From Paracoccus sp. M683 (GTDB lineage Bacteria > Pseudomonadota > Alphaproteobacteria > Rhodobacterales > Rhodobacteraceae): a DNA stretch of 64,000 nucleotides. The notes beneath the pieces are model-generated. The model searched no databases. It was not told the DNA's origin and worked only from the letters and a program-made list of their open reading frames with translations. The position numbers were made by a program, and so were the translations under genes. Location: the NCBI RefSeq assembly GCF_007096355.1, contig NZ_VKDF01000003.1:124001-188000 (forward strand), written 5' to 3'. Below are positions 28,366 to 37,600 of this stretch, one piece after another. Every line of letters begins with the position of its first letter. Position 1 is the first letter of the stretch.

Positions 28366-29109
28366 ATGGCTGAAACCGCCAAGACAGGCATGCCTATCCG
28401 ATCCGGCGACGACCAGCCGCTGCGCCATGTGGCGATCATCATGGACGGCAATGGCCGTTGGGCGACGGAACGCGGCTGGCCGCGTCTGGTCGGTCATCGG
28501 CGCGGGGCCGAGCGGGTCAAGCAGATCGTGCGGGCCTGCCCCGATCTGGGGGTCAACTGGCTGACCGTCTATGCCTTTTCGACCGAAAACTGGAAGCGTT
28601 CGGCCGAGGAAGTGCTTGGCCTGATGAAAATTTTTCGCCGCTATATCGAGCGCGAGGCCGATGGCCTGTCGGCCGAGGGCGTGCGGATGCGTTTCATCGG
28701 CGACCGCGAGCGGCTGGACCAGAAGTTACAGGACCTGATGCGCGGGATCGAGGCGCGGACCGCCTGCAATGCCCGGCTGAACCTGACTGTGGCGATCAAT
28801 TACGGCGGCCGCGACGAACTGGTGCGTGCCTCGGCCCGCCTGGCTCAGCAGATCGCCTCGGGGCAGCTGGGCGATCGCCGTCCGACGGAACGCGATTTGC
28901 AGGATTGTCTGGATACGGCCGGCCATCCCGACCCCGATCTGGTGATCCGCACCTCGGGCGAGACGCGGACCTCGAATTTCCTGCCCTGGCAGGCGGCCTA
29001 TGCCGAATATGAATTTACCCAGACCCTTTGGCCTGATTTCACGCCCGACACGCTGGCCGAGATCCTGGACCGTTTCGGCCTGCGCAAGCGGCGCTTCGGA
29101 GGGGTATGA
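28366..29109 (+). CDS. uppS: Undecaprenyl diphosphate synthase (isoprenyl transferase)
   Basis: A 247-residue cis-prenyltransferase that makes the C55 lipid carrier for cell-wall synthesis. Motifs: HVAIIMDGNGRWA near residue 22, with the catalytic Asp, then TVYAFSTENWKR, and near the end DLVIRTSGETRTSNFLPWQ. It lies five bases after frr and overlaps cdsA by four bases. Confidence 0.96.
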   Translation: MAETAKTGMPIRSGDDQPLRHVAIIMDGNGRWATERGWPRLVGHRRGAERVKQIVRACPDLGVNWLTVYAFSTENWKRSAEEVLGLMKIFRRYIEREADGLSAEGVRMRFIGDRERLDQKLQDLMRGIEARTACNARLNLTVAINYGGRDELVRASARLAQQIASGQLGDRRPTERDLQDCLDTAGHPDPDLVIRTSGETRTSNFLPWQAAYAEYEFTQTLWPDFTPDTLAEILDRFGLRKRRFGGV

Positions 29110-29936
29110 CGGGGGGCGCGCAATCCGGCCGCTGGTCTGATCTGGGCCGGCGTATGACTTCGGCTGCGATTCTGCTGGGAATCGGTCTGGCGCTGGCGCT
29201 GTCGACCGGGGTGACGTTGCGGTTGTTCATGTCGGCATTCGTGGCGCTGACCTTTTGGGAGCTGGCCAATATGACCGGCTGGCGCCATCCCTCGATGCAT
29301 GAAACCGTGTTTGGCCGTTTGCGCCCCATCGTGCTGGCCGCACTGGCGGGGATATCGCTGATGATCGCGCTCAGCACCTATTCCCACTGGGGACTGCTGG
29401 CGCTGGCAGTGCCGATTCTGGCGGGGCTGCCCGGTGCGATTGCCCGCGATCGCTTGACCTATGCGGTATTCGGGCTGGCCATCCTGCTGGTGGGCTATGG
29501 CGTTGTCGGCATGCGCGAGCAATACGGGCTGGGCTTTGTGGTCTGGCTGATGGGTGTTGTGTTTCTGTCCGATATTCTGGGCTATTTCGCCGGCAAATTC
29601 TTTGGCGGTCCGAAGTTCTGGCCCCGGCTCAGCCCCAAGAAAACCTGGTCGGGCACGATTGCGGGCTGGGTCGGTGGCGCCGTGCTGGGGCTGGTGCTGT
29701 GGCTTAGCGGGCATGGCGATCCGGCGCTGATCTGGGTGTCACCTCTGGTGGCCTTTGCCGGGCAGATGGGCGACATCGCCGAAAGCTGGCTGAAGCGCCG
29801 GGCCGGGGTCAAGGACAGTTCCAACCTGATCCCCGGACATGGCGGCTTCATGGACCGTTTCGACGCGGTTTCCGGCGCGGTTCTGGCGGTTCTGGCCATT
29901 GCGGCACTGGTGCATATTCCCGAACTGGTTTTCTGA
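29106..29936 (+). CDS. cdsA: Phosphatidate cytidylyltransferase
   Basis: A 276-residue multi-pass membrane enzyme that makes CDP-diacylglycerol from phosphatidate and CTP for phospholipid synthesis. The family signature GVKDSSNLIPGHGGFMDRFD is seen near the C-terminus, as is SPKKTWSGTIAGW. The start overlaps the uppS stop (ATGA). Four bases separate it from dxr. Confidence 0.95.
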   Translation: MTGGAQSGRWSDLGRRMTSAAILLGIGLALALSTGVTLRLFMSAFVALTFWELANMTGWRHPSMHETVFGRLRPIVLAALAGISLMIALSTYSHWGLLALAVPILAGLPGAIARDRLTYAVFGLAILLVGYGVVGMREQYGLGFVVWLMGVVFLSDILGYFAGKFFGGPKFWPRLSPKKTWSGTIAGWVGGAVLGLVLWLSGHGDPALIWVSPLVAFAGQMGDIAESWLKRRAGVKDSSNLIPGHGGFMDRFDAVSGAVLAVLAIAALVHIPELVF

Positions 29937-29940
29937 CAAG

Positions 29941-31098
29941 ATGCGCAGCATTTCCATCTTTGGCGCGACCGGCTCGGTCGGGGAAAGCGGTTTTGACCTG
30001 CTGATGCGCGCGGGCGGCCCCCAGGCCTATCGCACGGTTGCACTGACCGGGGGGCGCAATGTCGCCCGGCTGGCGCAGATGGCGCGGGCCCTGCAAGCTG
30101 AAATCGCCGTCACCGCCCATGAGGAGGAATTGCCCGCCCTGCGTGACGCGCTGGCCGGGTCGGGGGTTCAGGCCGCCGCAGGCACCGCCGCGCTGATCGA
30201 GGCAGCCGCGCGGCCCGCCGACTGGACCCTCTCGGCCATTGTCGGCTCGGCCGGTCTGGCGCCGGGGCTGACGGCCCTGCGGCGCGGCGGCACATTGGCC
30301 CTTGCCAACAAGGAATCGCTGGTCTGTGCCGGGGCGCTGCTGCATGGCGTCGCCCAGATCGGTGGCGCAAGAATTCTGCCCGTCGATTCAGAACATTCCG
30401 CCATTTTTCAATCCCTTGGTGCGGAAAACATCGAAAATGTCGAACATGTGACCATTACCGCATCTGGCGGCGCCTTCCGCGACTGGCCGGTCGAGCGGCT
30501 GGCGGCGGCGACCGTGGCCGAGGCCTCGACCCATCCCAATTGGCAGATGGGTCAGCGCATCACAATCGACAGCGCCAGCATGTTCAACAAGGCGATGGAA
30601 GTTATTGAGACGCATGAATTTTTTGGATTGTCTGCGGATAAGATCAAGGTGCTGGTCCATCCCGAATCCATTTTGCATGCCATGGTGACGCATAAGGATG
30701 GCGGCACCATTGCCCATCTTGGCCCGCCCGATATGCGCCATGCCATCGGCTATGCGCTGAACTGGCCGCATCGGCAGCCCCTGCCTTTGCCGGTGCTGGA
30801 TCTGGCCGCGGCCGGCAGCCTGAATTTCCGCCAGCCCGACGAAAACCGCTGGCCGGCGCTGCGTCTCGCGCGCGAGGTCATCGCGGCGGGCGGGGCGGCG
30901 GGGACGGTGTTCAACGCCGCCAAGGAACAGGCGCTGGATGATTTCATTGCCGGGCGCATCGCCTTTACCGAAATGGCCCCGCGCGTCGAGGCGACACTGG
31001 ACCGCATGGCGGGCGAGCCCCATTTCGGGGATGAACCGGGCGATCTGCCCACTGTTCTGGACTGGGACCGCGCTTCACGAAAGGCCTCTGCCGCATGA
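29941..31098 (+). CDS. dxr: 1-deoxy-D-xylulose 5-phosphate reductoisomerase
   Basis: A 385-residue NADPH-dependent enzyme of the MEP isoprenoid pathway, converting DXP to MEP. Visible: the NADPH loop GATGSVGES (about residues 7-15), LANKESLVCAG near residue 122, PVDSEHSAIFQSL and TIDSASMFNKAMEVIE with metal and substrate ligands. The ATG at 29941 begins directly at the conserved SISIFGATG, and the upstream extension inside cdsA is rejected. It overlaps rseP by four bases. Confidence 0.96.
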   Translation: MRSISIFGATGSVGESGFDLLMRAGGPQAYRTVALTGGRNVARLAQMARALQAEIAVTAHEEELPALRDALAGSGVQAAAGTAALIEAAARPADWTLSAIVGSAGLAPGLTALRRGGTLALANKESLVCAGALLHGVAQIGGARILPVDSEHSAIFQSLGAENIENVEHVTITASGGAFRDWPVERLAAATVAEASTHPNWQMGQRITIDSASMFNKAMEVIETHEFFGLSADKIKVLVHPESILHAMVTHKDGGTIAHLGPPDMRHAIGYALNWPHRQPLPLPVLDLAAAGSLNFRQPDENRWPALRLAREVIAAGGAAGTVFNAAKEQALDDFIAGRIAFTEMAPRVEATLDRMAGEPHFGDEPGDLPTVLDWDRASRKASAA

Positions 31099-32426
31099 CC
31101 GATCTGATCCCGCAATTTGGCAATACGCTGTATACGCTGGTCGCCTTTATCCTGGCGCTGTCGATCATCGTGACGGTGCATGAATTCGGCCATTACATCA
31201 TCGGCCGCTGGTCCGGTATCAAGGCCGAGGTCTTTTCGGTGGGTTTCGGTCCGCGGCTGTTCTCGCGCCGGGATAGGCATGGCACGCTGTGGCAGGTGGC
31301 TGCGGTGCCCCTGGGCGGCTATGTGCGTTTTCTGGGCGACGAAAACGCAGCCAGCGCCGGGCCGGGGCGGCAGGTTGATCCGGCGCTGCGCCGGCAAACG
31401 CTGGCCGGCGCGCCGCTTTGGGCCCGCTTTGCCACGCTGCTGGCGGGGCCGGTATTCAATTTCATCCTGTCGATCCTGATTTTCGCGGGTTTTGCCATTT
31501 TCATGGGGCTGCCCCGCGATCAGGTGGTGGTCGGCCGGATCGCGCCCATGCCGCCCGAGGTGACCAGCGAATTGCGCCCCGGCGATCAGGTGCTGGGGAT
31601 CGGCGGGGTGCCGGTCGCGGGCTGGGCCGATATGCGGCGGGTGATTGATCAGGTGCCGCCGGCGCCGGTGCAGGACTGGCTGGTCATGCGCGATGGCGAG
31701 GAGCTGACAGTCCCCGGACCTGACCCGATGCCGCCGCGCGTCTCCGGCGTGGGCGCGCGCAGCGCCGCCGCAGATGCCGGCATCCGGCCCGATGATGTGA
31801 TCCTGTCGGTGGACGGGGTGGCCGTGACCCGGTTCGACCAGATCGCCAGCAAGGTGGCCGAGGCCGAGGGCCGGCCGCTGGACCTGGCCGTCTGGCGCAG
31901 TGGCGACGGCACGTTGAGCTTCACTCTGACGCCCAAGCAACAGGATTTGCCGGCAGTCGGCGGCGGGTTCGAGCGGCGCTGGCTGATCGGCGTTACCGGT
32001 GGTGATGGCTATTTCACCCCGGCCACCCGCAGCGCCGGCCTGTTCGAGGCGCTGTGGTTGGGCGCAGAGCGGACCTGGTCGGTGATCACCATGTCCTTGT
32101 CGGGTCTGTGGGCGATGATCTCGGGGCAGATCGACAGCTGCAATCTGGGCGGCGCGATCTCGATTGCGCAGACGACGGGGCAGGCGGCCAGCGCGGGTGG
32201 CGCAAGTTTCATCACCTGGATCGCGTTTCTCTCTGCGGCCATCGGTTTTCTGAACCTGTTGCCGATCCCGGTTCTGGATGGCGGGCATCTGATGTTTTAC
32301 AGCTACGAGGCCGTGACGGGCCGCCCGCCTTCGGATCGGGCGCTGAACCTGCTGACGGCCTTGGGCTTCGCCACTGTCATCGCCTTGATGATTTTCGGCC
32401 TCACCAACGACCTTTTCTGCCCGTGA
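31095..32426 (+). CDS. rseP: RIP metalloprotease RseP
   Basis: A 443-residue site-2 intramembrane zinc protease. HEFGH at residues 29-33 lies in the first membrane helix, with tandem PDZ regions in the middle (about 125-290) and a C-terminal LLPIPVLDGGHLMFY third-ligand motif. It cleaves anti-sigma factors and remnant signal peptides in known species. Its position before bamA and skp is the usual one. Confidence 0.95.
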   Translation: MTDLIPQFGNTLYTLVAFILALSIIVTVHEFGHYIIGRWSGIKAEVFSVGFGPRLFSRRDRHGTLWQVAAVPLGGYVRFLGDENAASAGPGRQVDPALRRQTLAGAPLWARFATLLAGPVFNFILSILIFAGFAIFMGLPRDQVVVGRIAPMPPEVTSELRPGDQVLGIGGVPVAGWADMRRVIDQVPPAPVQDWLVMRDGEELTVPGPDPMPPRVSGVGARSAAADAGIRPDDVILSVDGVAVTRFDQIASKVAEAEGRPLDLAVWRSGDGTLSFTLTPKQQDLPAVGGGFERRWLIGVTGGDGYFTPATRSAGLFEALWLGAERTWSVITMSLSGLWAMISGQIDSCNLGGAISIAQTTGQAASAGGASFITWIAFLSAAIGFLNLLPIPVLDGGHLMFYSYEAVTGRPPSDRALNLLTALGFATVIALMIFGLTNDLFCP

Positions 32427-32532
32427 AGGTGACTGCGCTTTTGACAGTCGCGGCGAAACGGGGTTAGAGCATTAACAAAAGCAAGGCGTCCGATAAGTGG
32501 CGCGCACAGGCTGGAAATCGAGAGGGGCGGCA

Positions 32533-34881
32533 ATGACACGCAAACTGGGAACGCGCGCAGTGGCGCTGATGACGGCGCTGGCGATCGCCACGCCAGTGGG
32601 GATGGTGGCGACACCGGCCTCGGCCTATACCTTCACGGATGTGCGCATCGAGGGGGCCGAACGGGTCGAGGCGGCGACCATCCTGTCCTTCGCCAATATC
32701 GCACGCGGGCAAGAGGTCTCGGCCGGCGAGGTGAATGATGCGCTGCAACGGTTGCAGAATTCGGGCCTGTTCGAGACGGTCGAGGTCATCCCGCAGGGCA
32801 ATACGCTGATCATCCGGGTCAGCGAATATCCGACGATCAACCAGATCAGCATCGAGGGCAACCGCCGCATCAAGGACGAGAATCTGACCAGCGTGATCCA
32901 GTCGCAGGCCCGCCGCGTCTATCAGCCCAGTCAGGCGCTTGCCGACGCCAACGCCATCGCGCAGACCTATGCCGCGCAGGGCCGGCTGGCCGCCCGTGTC
33001 GATCCGCGCATCATCCGGCGCAGCGGCAACCGCGTCGATCTGGTGTTCGAGGTCCGCGAGGGCGATCTGACCGAGATCGAGCGTATCGGCTTTGCCGGCA
33101 ACCGCGCCTTTTCCGACCGCCGCCTGCGGCAGGTGCTGGAAACCAAGCAGGCCGGTATCCTGCGCACCTTTATCCGCAGCGATACCTTTGCGCCCGAGCG
33201 GATCCCGCTGGATGAACAGCTGCTGACCGATTTCTACCGCTCGCGCGGTTATGCCGATTTCAAGGTGCAGGCGGTGGCACCGGAAATCGCGCGTGAACGC
33301 GACGCCTTCTACATCACCTTCAATATTCAGGAAGGTCCGATGTACCGCTTTGGCAATGTCGATACGGTTTCGGAAATCGCCGGTGTCGAAGCGGGGATGT
33401 TCGCGGCACAGAACCGTGTGCGCACGGGCGCCGTCTATAACCCCGCCGTGATCGACAATACCATCCGCCGGATGGAAACCGTGGCCATTGAGCAGGGGCT
33501 GGATTTCGTCAGTATCGAGCCGCGCGTGACCCGCAATCCCGGTTCGCAGACGCTGGATCTGACCTTTGCGCTGACCCGTGGCCCGCGCATTTTCGTCGAA
33601 CGCATCGACATCGAGGGTAACACCACCACGCTGGACCGGGTGATCCGCCGCCAGTTCCGCACGGTCGAGGGCGATCCCTTCAACCCGCGCGAGATCCGCA
33701 ACAGCGCCGAGCGTATCCGCGCGCTTGGCTATTTCAGCGATGCCCAGGTCGAGACCCGTCAGGGCAGCAGCGATCAGCAGGTCATCGTCGATGTGAACGT
33801 CGAGGAACAGCCCACCGGCTCGCTGTCTTTCGGGGCCAGCTATGGCCAGAACTCGGGCGTCGGTTTCAACGCCGCCCTGACGGAACGCAACTTCCTGGGT
33901 CGTGGCCAGCAGGTTTCGGTGGCGCTGTCGACGGCCAAGGGCGACCAGCAGGCCGAGTTCAGCTTTGCCGAACCCTATCTGCTGGGGCGCGACCTGCGCT
34001 GGCGGCTGTCGGGCGGCTATGTCGAGACTGAACAGCTGAACTCGAAATACGATACCCGCTCGACCAGCATCGGCACGGGGCTTGATTTCCCGGTCTCGCA
34101 GAATGGCCGTCTGGAAGTGCGCTATCGGCTTAGCCGCGATGCGATCCTGAACGTCGCCGATGGCATCCCCGACGAGGATGAAGATGTCGAAGCCCGCAGC
34201 TCGTCGCTGATCCTTGATGACGAGGGCACGCTGATCACCTCGGCGATCGGTTACAGCTATACCTATGACAGCCGGATCACCGGACTGAACCCGCTGACCG
34301 GCTACAAGCTGACCTTCAGCCAGGATTTCGCGGGTCTGGGCGGCGATGTGAAGAACGTCAAGACCAGCGTTCTGGCCGGGCTTGAAAGCCGCGCCTGGCG
34401 CGAAGAGGTGACGCTGCGGGCCGAGTTCGAGGCCGGGGCGATCGTCAGCTATGGCGATACCAATACGCGGATCATCGACCGCTATCGCGGCAACAGCGGC
34501 AGGGTTCGCGGTTTCGAGCCGAACGGCTTTGGTCCGCGTGATCTGGAGGCCGAGAACGAGGATGCGCTTGGGGGCAACTATTTCTGGGCGCTGCGCACCG
34601 AAGCGCAGTTCCCGCTTGGCCTGCCCGAGGAATACGGCATCTCGGGTGGTCTGTTCGCCGATGTCGGCTCGGTCTGGGGGCTGGACAACACCACCGCCTA
34701 TACCCCGGCGGGCGATGCCTATGAGGTCGACGACAGCATGAAGGTGCGTGCATCCATCGGCGCCTCGCTGTTCTGGACCACGCCGATCGGACCTCTGCGC
34801 TTCAACTTCTCGAAAGCGATCAAGAAGGAAGATTACGACAAGGAACAGAACTTCGACCTGACCATCTCGACCAACTTCTGA
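32533..34881 (+). CDS. bamA: Outer membrane protein assembly factor BamA
   Basis: A 782-residue outer-membrane protein that inserts beta-barrel proteins. A signal peptide ends near ATPASA-YTFTDVRIEG. Five POTRA repeats cover about residues 30-430 and the Omp85 barrel the rest, with VRGF in the RVRGFEPNGFGPRD segment and a C-terminal phenylalanine (STNF). ATG at 32533 follows GAGGGGCGG. An earlier in-frame start would put charged residues before the signal peptide. Confidence 0.96.
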   Translation: MTRKLGTRAVALMTALAIATPVGMVATPASAYTFTDVRIEGAERVEAATILSFANIARGQEVSAGEVNDALQRLQNSGLFETVEVIPQGNTLIIRVSEYPTINQISIEGNRRIKDENLTSVIQSQARRVYQPSQALADANAIAQTYAAQGRLAARVDPRIIRRSGNRVDLVFEVREGDLTEIERIGFAGNRAFSDRRLRQVLETKQAGILRTFIRSDTFAPERIPLDEQLLTDFYRSRGYADFKVQAVAPEIARERDAFYITFNIQEGPMYRFGNVDTVSEIAGVEAGMFAAQNRVRTGAVYNPAVIDNTIRRMETVAIEQGLDFVSIEPRVTRNPGSQTLDLTFALTRGPRIFVERIDIEGNTTTLDRVIRRQFRTVEGDPFNPREIRNSAERIRALGYFSDAQVETRQGSSDQQVIVDVNVEEQPTGSLSFGASYGQNSGVGFNAALTERNFLGRGQQVSVALSTAKGDQQAEFSFAEPYLLGRDLRWRLSGGYVETEQLNSKYDTRSTSIGTGLDFPVSQNGRLEVRYRLSRDAILNVADGIPDEDEDVEARSSSLILDDEGTLITSAIGYSYTYDSRITGLNPLTGYKLTFSQDFAGLGGDVKNVKTSVLAGLESRAWREEVTLRAEFEAGAIVSYGDTNTRIIDRYRGNSGRVRGFEPNGFGPRDLEAENEDALGGNYFWALRTEAQFPLGLPEEYGISGGLFADVGSVWGLDNTTAYTPAGDAYEVDDSMKVRASIGASLFWTTPIGPLRFNFSKAIKKEDYDKEQNFDLTISTNF

Positions 34882-35612
34882 TGCTGGCGCGCGGCCTTGT
34901 CGTGCTGTGCCTGTCCCTGCTGATCGCGGGGCCGGGCGCCGCGCAAGAGGCGCCGCCCCTGCCGGGAATCGAGCCGCGAGCCCCGCGTGCATCGGGTGAT
35001 GCTGCCGCCGATCCACCCTCGCAGATCGTCGAGGATCAGCCCCAACAAAGCCCGGTGGCGCAAATTGCCGCGCCGGTGCTGACGGTCGATCAGGAATTGC
35101 TGTTCAGCGGTTCGGCCTGGGGCAAGCGGGTGCAGGCCGAACTGGATGCGGCGGGTCAGCGGCTGGATGAGGAAAACGACCGGCTGTATAATCAGCTGGC
35201 GTCCGAAGAGGCAGAGCTGACCAGCCTGCGCAAGACCCTTGACCCGGACGAGTTTCGTCAGCGCGCCGACGCTTTTGACATTCGTGCGACCCAGATCCGC
35301 CGCGAATTTGCGCAATCGGTCGACGATCTGAATACCGATGTCCAGAACGAGCGGGCGACATTCTTTCAGGCGGTCGGCCCGATCATGGGCCGGCTGATGC
35401 AGGAACGTGGCGCGCTGGCGGTGCTGGATCGTCGTACGGTGCTGGTGTCGGTCAGCAGCATCAATATCACCCCCGACCTGATCGACCGGATCGACGTCGA
35501 ACTGGGCGATGGTGCCGATCTGGCCCAGACCCGCCCCGCCCCGGCCCAGGAAACCGACACCGCCCCGGTCGCGGAAGAAACCGCCCCGCCGGCGCCCGGA
35601 AGCAGCGATTAG
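34881..35612 (+). CDS. OmpH/Skp family periplasmic chaperone
   Basis: A 243-residue protein with a signal peptide (VVLCLSLLIAGPGAAQ), a proline-rich linker and an OmpH-like helical region (about residues 65-195). The region LTVDQELLFSGSAWGKRVQAEL is at its start and VLDRRTVLVSVSSINITPDLI at its end. It binds unfolded outer-membrane proteins for delivery to BamA. The start shares one base with the bamA stop. The alanine/proline-rich tail is longer than in E. coli Skp. It meets the convergent nucleoside hydrolase gene with a 4-base overlap. Confidence 0.87.
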   Translation: MLARGLVVLCLSLLIAGPGAAQEAPPLPGIEPRAPRASGDAAADPPSQIVEDQPQQSPVAQIAAPVLTVDQELLFSGSAWGKRVQAELDAAGQRLDEENDRLYNQLASEEAELTSLRKTLDPDEFRQRADAFDIRATQIRREFAQSVDDLNTDVQNERATFFQAVGPIMGRLMQERGALAVLDRRTVLVSVSSINITPDLIDRIDVELGDGADLAQTRPAPAQETDTAPVAEETAPPAPGSSD

Positions 35613-36547
35613 GGCAGCCGGGCGATGCGGTCACCGATCAGGGCAAACAGCCCGTCGCGGTCGACATGGCGCAGGAACAGGGCGTTTTCCGGCCGGCCGG
35701 TGACGCGCCAGTAATCGGCGACCGTCATGCCCAGGGTGAAGGTGCCGGCGGTCTCGATTTCCACATTGATGCGGCGGCCCTGGAACAGATCGGGCCTGAT
35801 CAGCCAGGCGATCGTGCAGGGATCATGCAGCGGCGCGCCCTTGCTGCCGTATTTTTCCTTGTCGAAGCGTTCGAAGAAATCGGTCCAGCTGGCCACGGCG
35901 GGGCCGCAGCGATTGGGCAGGGCGCGCATGGCCTCGACCCAGGCCGCCGAGGTCATCGCCTCATGCGTCACATCCAGCGGCAACATCACGATGGGCAGGC
36001 CAGAGGCAAAGACTTCGGCGGCTGCTTCGGGATCGACATAGATGTTGAACTCGGCCGCCGGGGTGATGTTGCCGACCTCGAAATAGGCGCCGCCCATCAG
36101 CACGATTTCCTGAACGCGGTTGATGATGTCAGGGGCGCGGCGAAAGGCCTCGGCGATATTGGTCAGCGGCCCGATGGGCACCAGCGTGACCGTGCCCGCA
36201 GGCTCGGCCCGCAAGGTGTCGATGATGAAATCAACGCCGTGACGATCTTGCAGCGGCAGCGTCGGTTCCGGCAGGGTGATGCCATCGAGGCCGGTCTTGC
36301 CGTGGACATGTTCGGCCGTGACAAGCTTGCGTGCCAGCGGCGCATCGCAGCCGGCAAAGACCGGGACGTCGCCCCGCCCGGCCAGTTCAAGGATCTTGCG
36401 CGCGTTCAGCTGGGTCAGCGGCAGCGGCACATTGCCGGCAACGGCCGTCAGGCCCAGAACCTCGACTTCGGGGCTGGCCAGCGCCAGCAGGATCGCCACG
36501 GCATCATCCTGCCCCGGATCGGTGTCAATGATGATCTTGCGTGCCAT
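35609..36547 (-). CDS. Inosine-uridine preferring nucleoside hydrolase family protein
   Basis: A 312-residue enzyme that hydrolyses ribonucleosides to base and ribose. The calcium-binding motif DTDPGQDDA is at residues 8-16, and the family features VPIGPLTNIAEA and EFNIYVDPEAA are present. The preferred nucleoside cannot be told. It stands as a single gene between the envelope cluster and the divergent cox-type cluster. Confidence 0.92.
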   Translation of the reverse strand: MARKIIIDTDPGQDDAVAILLALASPEVEVLGLTAVAGNVPLPLTQLNARKILELAGRGDVPVFAGCDAPLARKLVTAEHVHGKTGLDGITLPEPTLPLQDRHGVDFIIDTLRAEPAGTVTLVPIGPLTNIAEAFRRAPDIINRVQEIVLMGGAYFEVGNITPAAEFNIYVDPEAAAEVFASGLPIVMLPLDVTHEAMTSAAWVEAMRALPNRCGPAVASWTDFFERFDKEKYGSKGAPLHDPCTIAWLIRPDLFQGRRINVEIETAGTFTLGMTVADYWRVTGRPENALFLRHVDRDGLFALIGDRIARLP

Positions 36548-36685
36548 GGTCGATCCCCCGTTTTCGTATCAAACGCCCATATCGACGCATTGCTGCCCGC
36601 GACGCAAGCCCCTGCGACCAATGGACAGGGGCGGCCCATCCGCGTTACCGGTTAGGATGACCCGAACAACAGGCGGAGGGGTGAT

Positions 36686-37600
36686 TTGAACAACCTGCCC
36701 ACCAGCATCGACACGACCATCGGCCTGCTAGGCGGTCAGAACTATATCTGCGGGCGCGATCTGGGCACGGTGGCCTTTCTGGCGCTGACCCTTGGCAAAC
36801 CCTTGTTTCTGGAAGGCGAGGCCGGCGTCGGCAAGACCGAGATTGCCCGCGCGCTGGCTGCGGCGCTTGGCCGGCGGCTGATCCGGCTGCAATGCTACGA
36901 GGGGCTTGATGCCTCGACCGCGATCTATGAATGGAATTTCGCCGCCCAGATGGTCGCCATCCGCACCGCCGAGGCCGCAGGCCAGACCGACCGTGCCGCC
37001 TTGCAGGACGAGCTTTTCTCGGATGCCTATCTGATCCGCCGCCCGCTTTTGCAGGCGCTGGAACCGCAGCCCGAGGGCCCGCCTGTGCTGCTGATCGACG
37101 AGATCGACCGCACGGATGAACCTTTCGAGGCCTTTCTGCTGGAGATGCTGTCCGATTTTCAGGTCACCATCCCCGAGCTTGGCACGATCAAGGCCAAACA
37201 GCCGCCGATCGTCATCCTGACCTCGAATCGCACGCGCGAGGTGCATGACGCGTTGAAGCGGCGCTGCCTGTATCACTGGGTCGACTATCCCGGTTTTCAG
37301 CGCGAATTGTCGATCCTGCGGGCACGGGTGCCGCAGGCCAGTGAAAAACTGTCGGCCGAGGTGGTCGCCTTTGTCCAGAACCTGCGGGCCGAGGATCTGT
37401 TCAAAGCGCCGGGCGTGGCTGAAAGCATTGATTGGGCGCGGGCGCTGGTGGCGCTGGATGCGGTGGCGCTGTCACCCGATCTGGTGACCGACACGCTTGG
37501 CGCGGTGCTGAAATATCAGGATGACATCGCCCGGATCGCCGGGGCCGAAACAACGCGGTTGCTGGATCAGACAAAGGCGCAGCTGGCGGCGGTCGAATGA
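36686..37600 (+). CDS. MoxR-type AAA ATPase (CoxD-like)
   Basis: A 304-residue AAA+ ATPase. Walker A is GEAGVGKTE near residue 47, Walker B is VLLIDEIDRTDEPFEAFLLE, and the sensor is ILTSNRTREVHDALKRRCLYHWVDYP. This form is found next to cox genes, where the CoxD protein helps build the active site of the Mo/Cu enzyme. The start is TTG at 36686 behind GCGGAGGGG, a non-ATG start with a strong ribosome-binding site. It overlaps the VWA gene by four bases. Confidence 0.88.
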   Translation: MNNLPTSIDTTIGLLGGQNYICGRDLGTVAFLALTLGKPLFLEGEAGVGKTEIARALAAALGRRLIRLQCYEGLDASTAIYEWNFAAQMVAIRTAEAAGQTDRAALQDELFSDAYLIRRPLLQALEPQPEGPPVLLIDEIDRTDEPFEAFLLEMLSDFQVTIPELGTIKAKQPPIVILTSNRTREVHDALKRRCLYHWVDYPGFQRELSILRARVPQASEKLSAEVVAFVQNLRAEDLFKAPGVAESIDWARALVALDAVALSPDLVTDTLGAVLKYQDDIARIAGAETTRLLDQTKAQLAAVE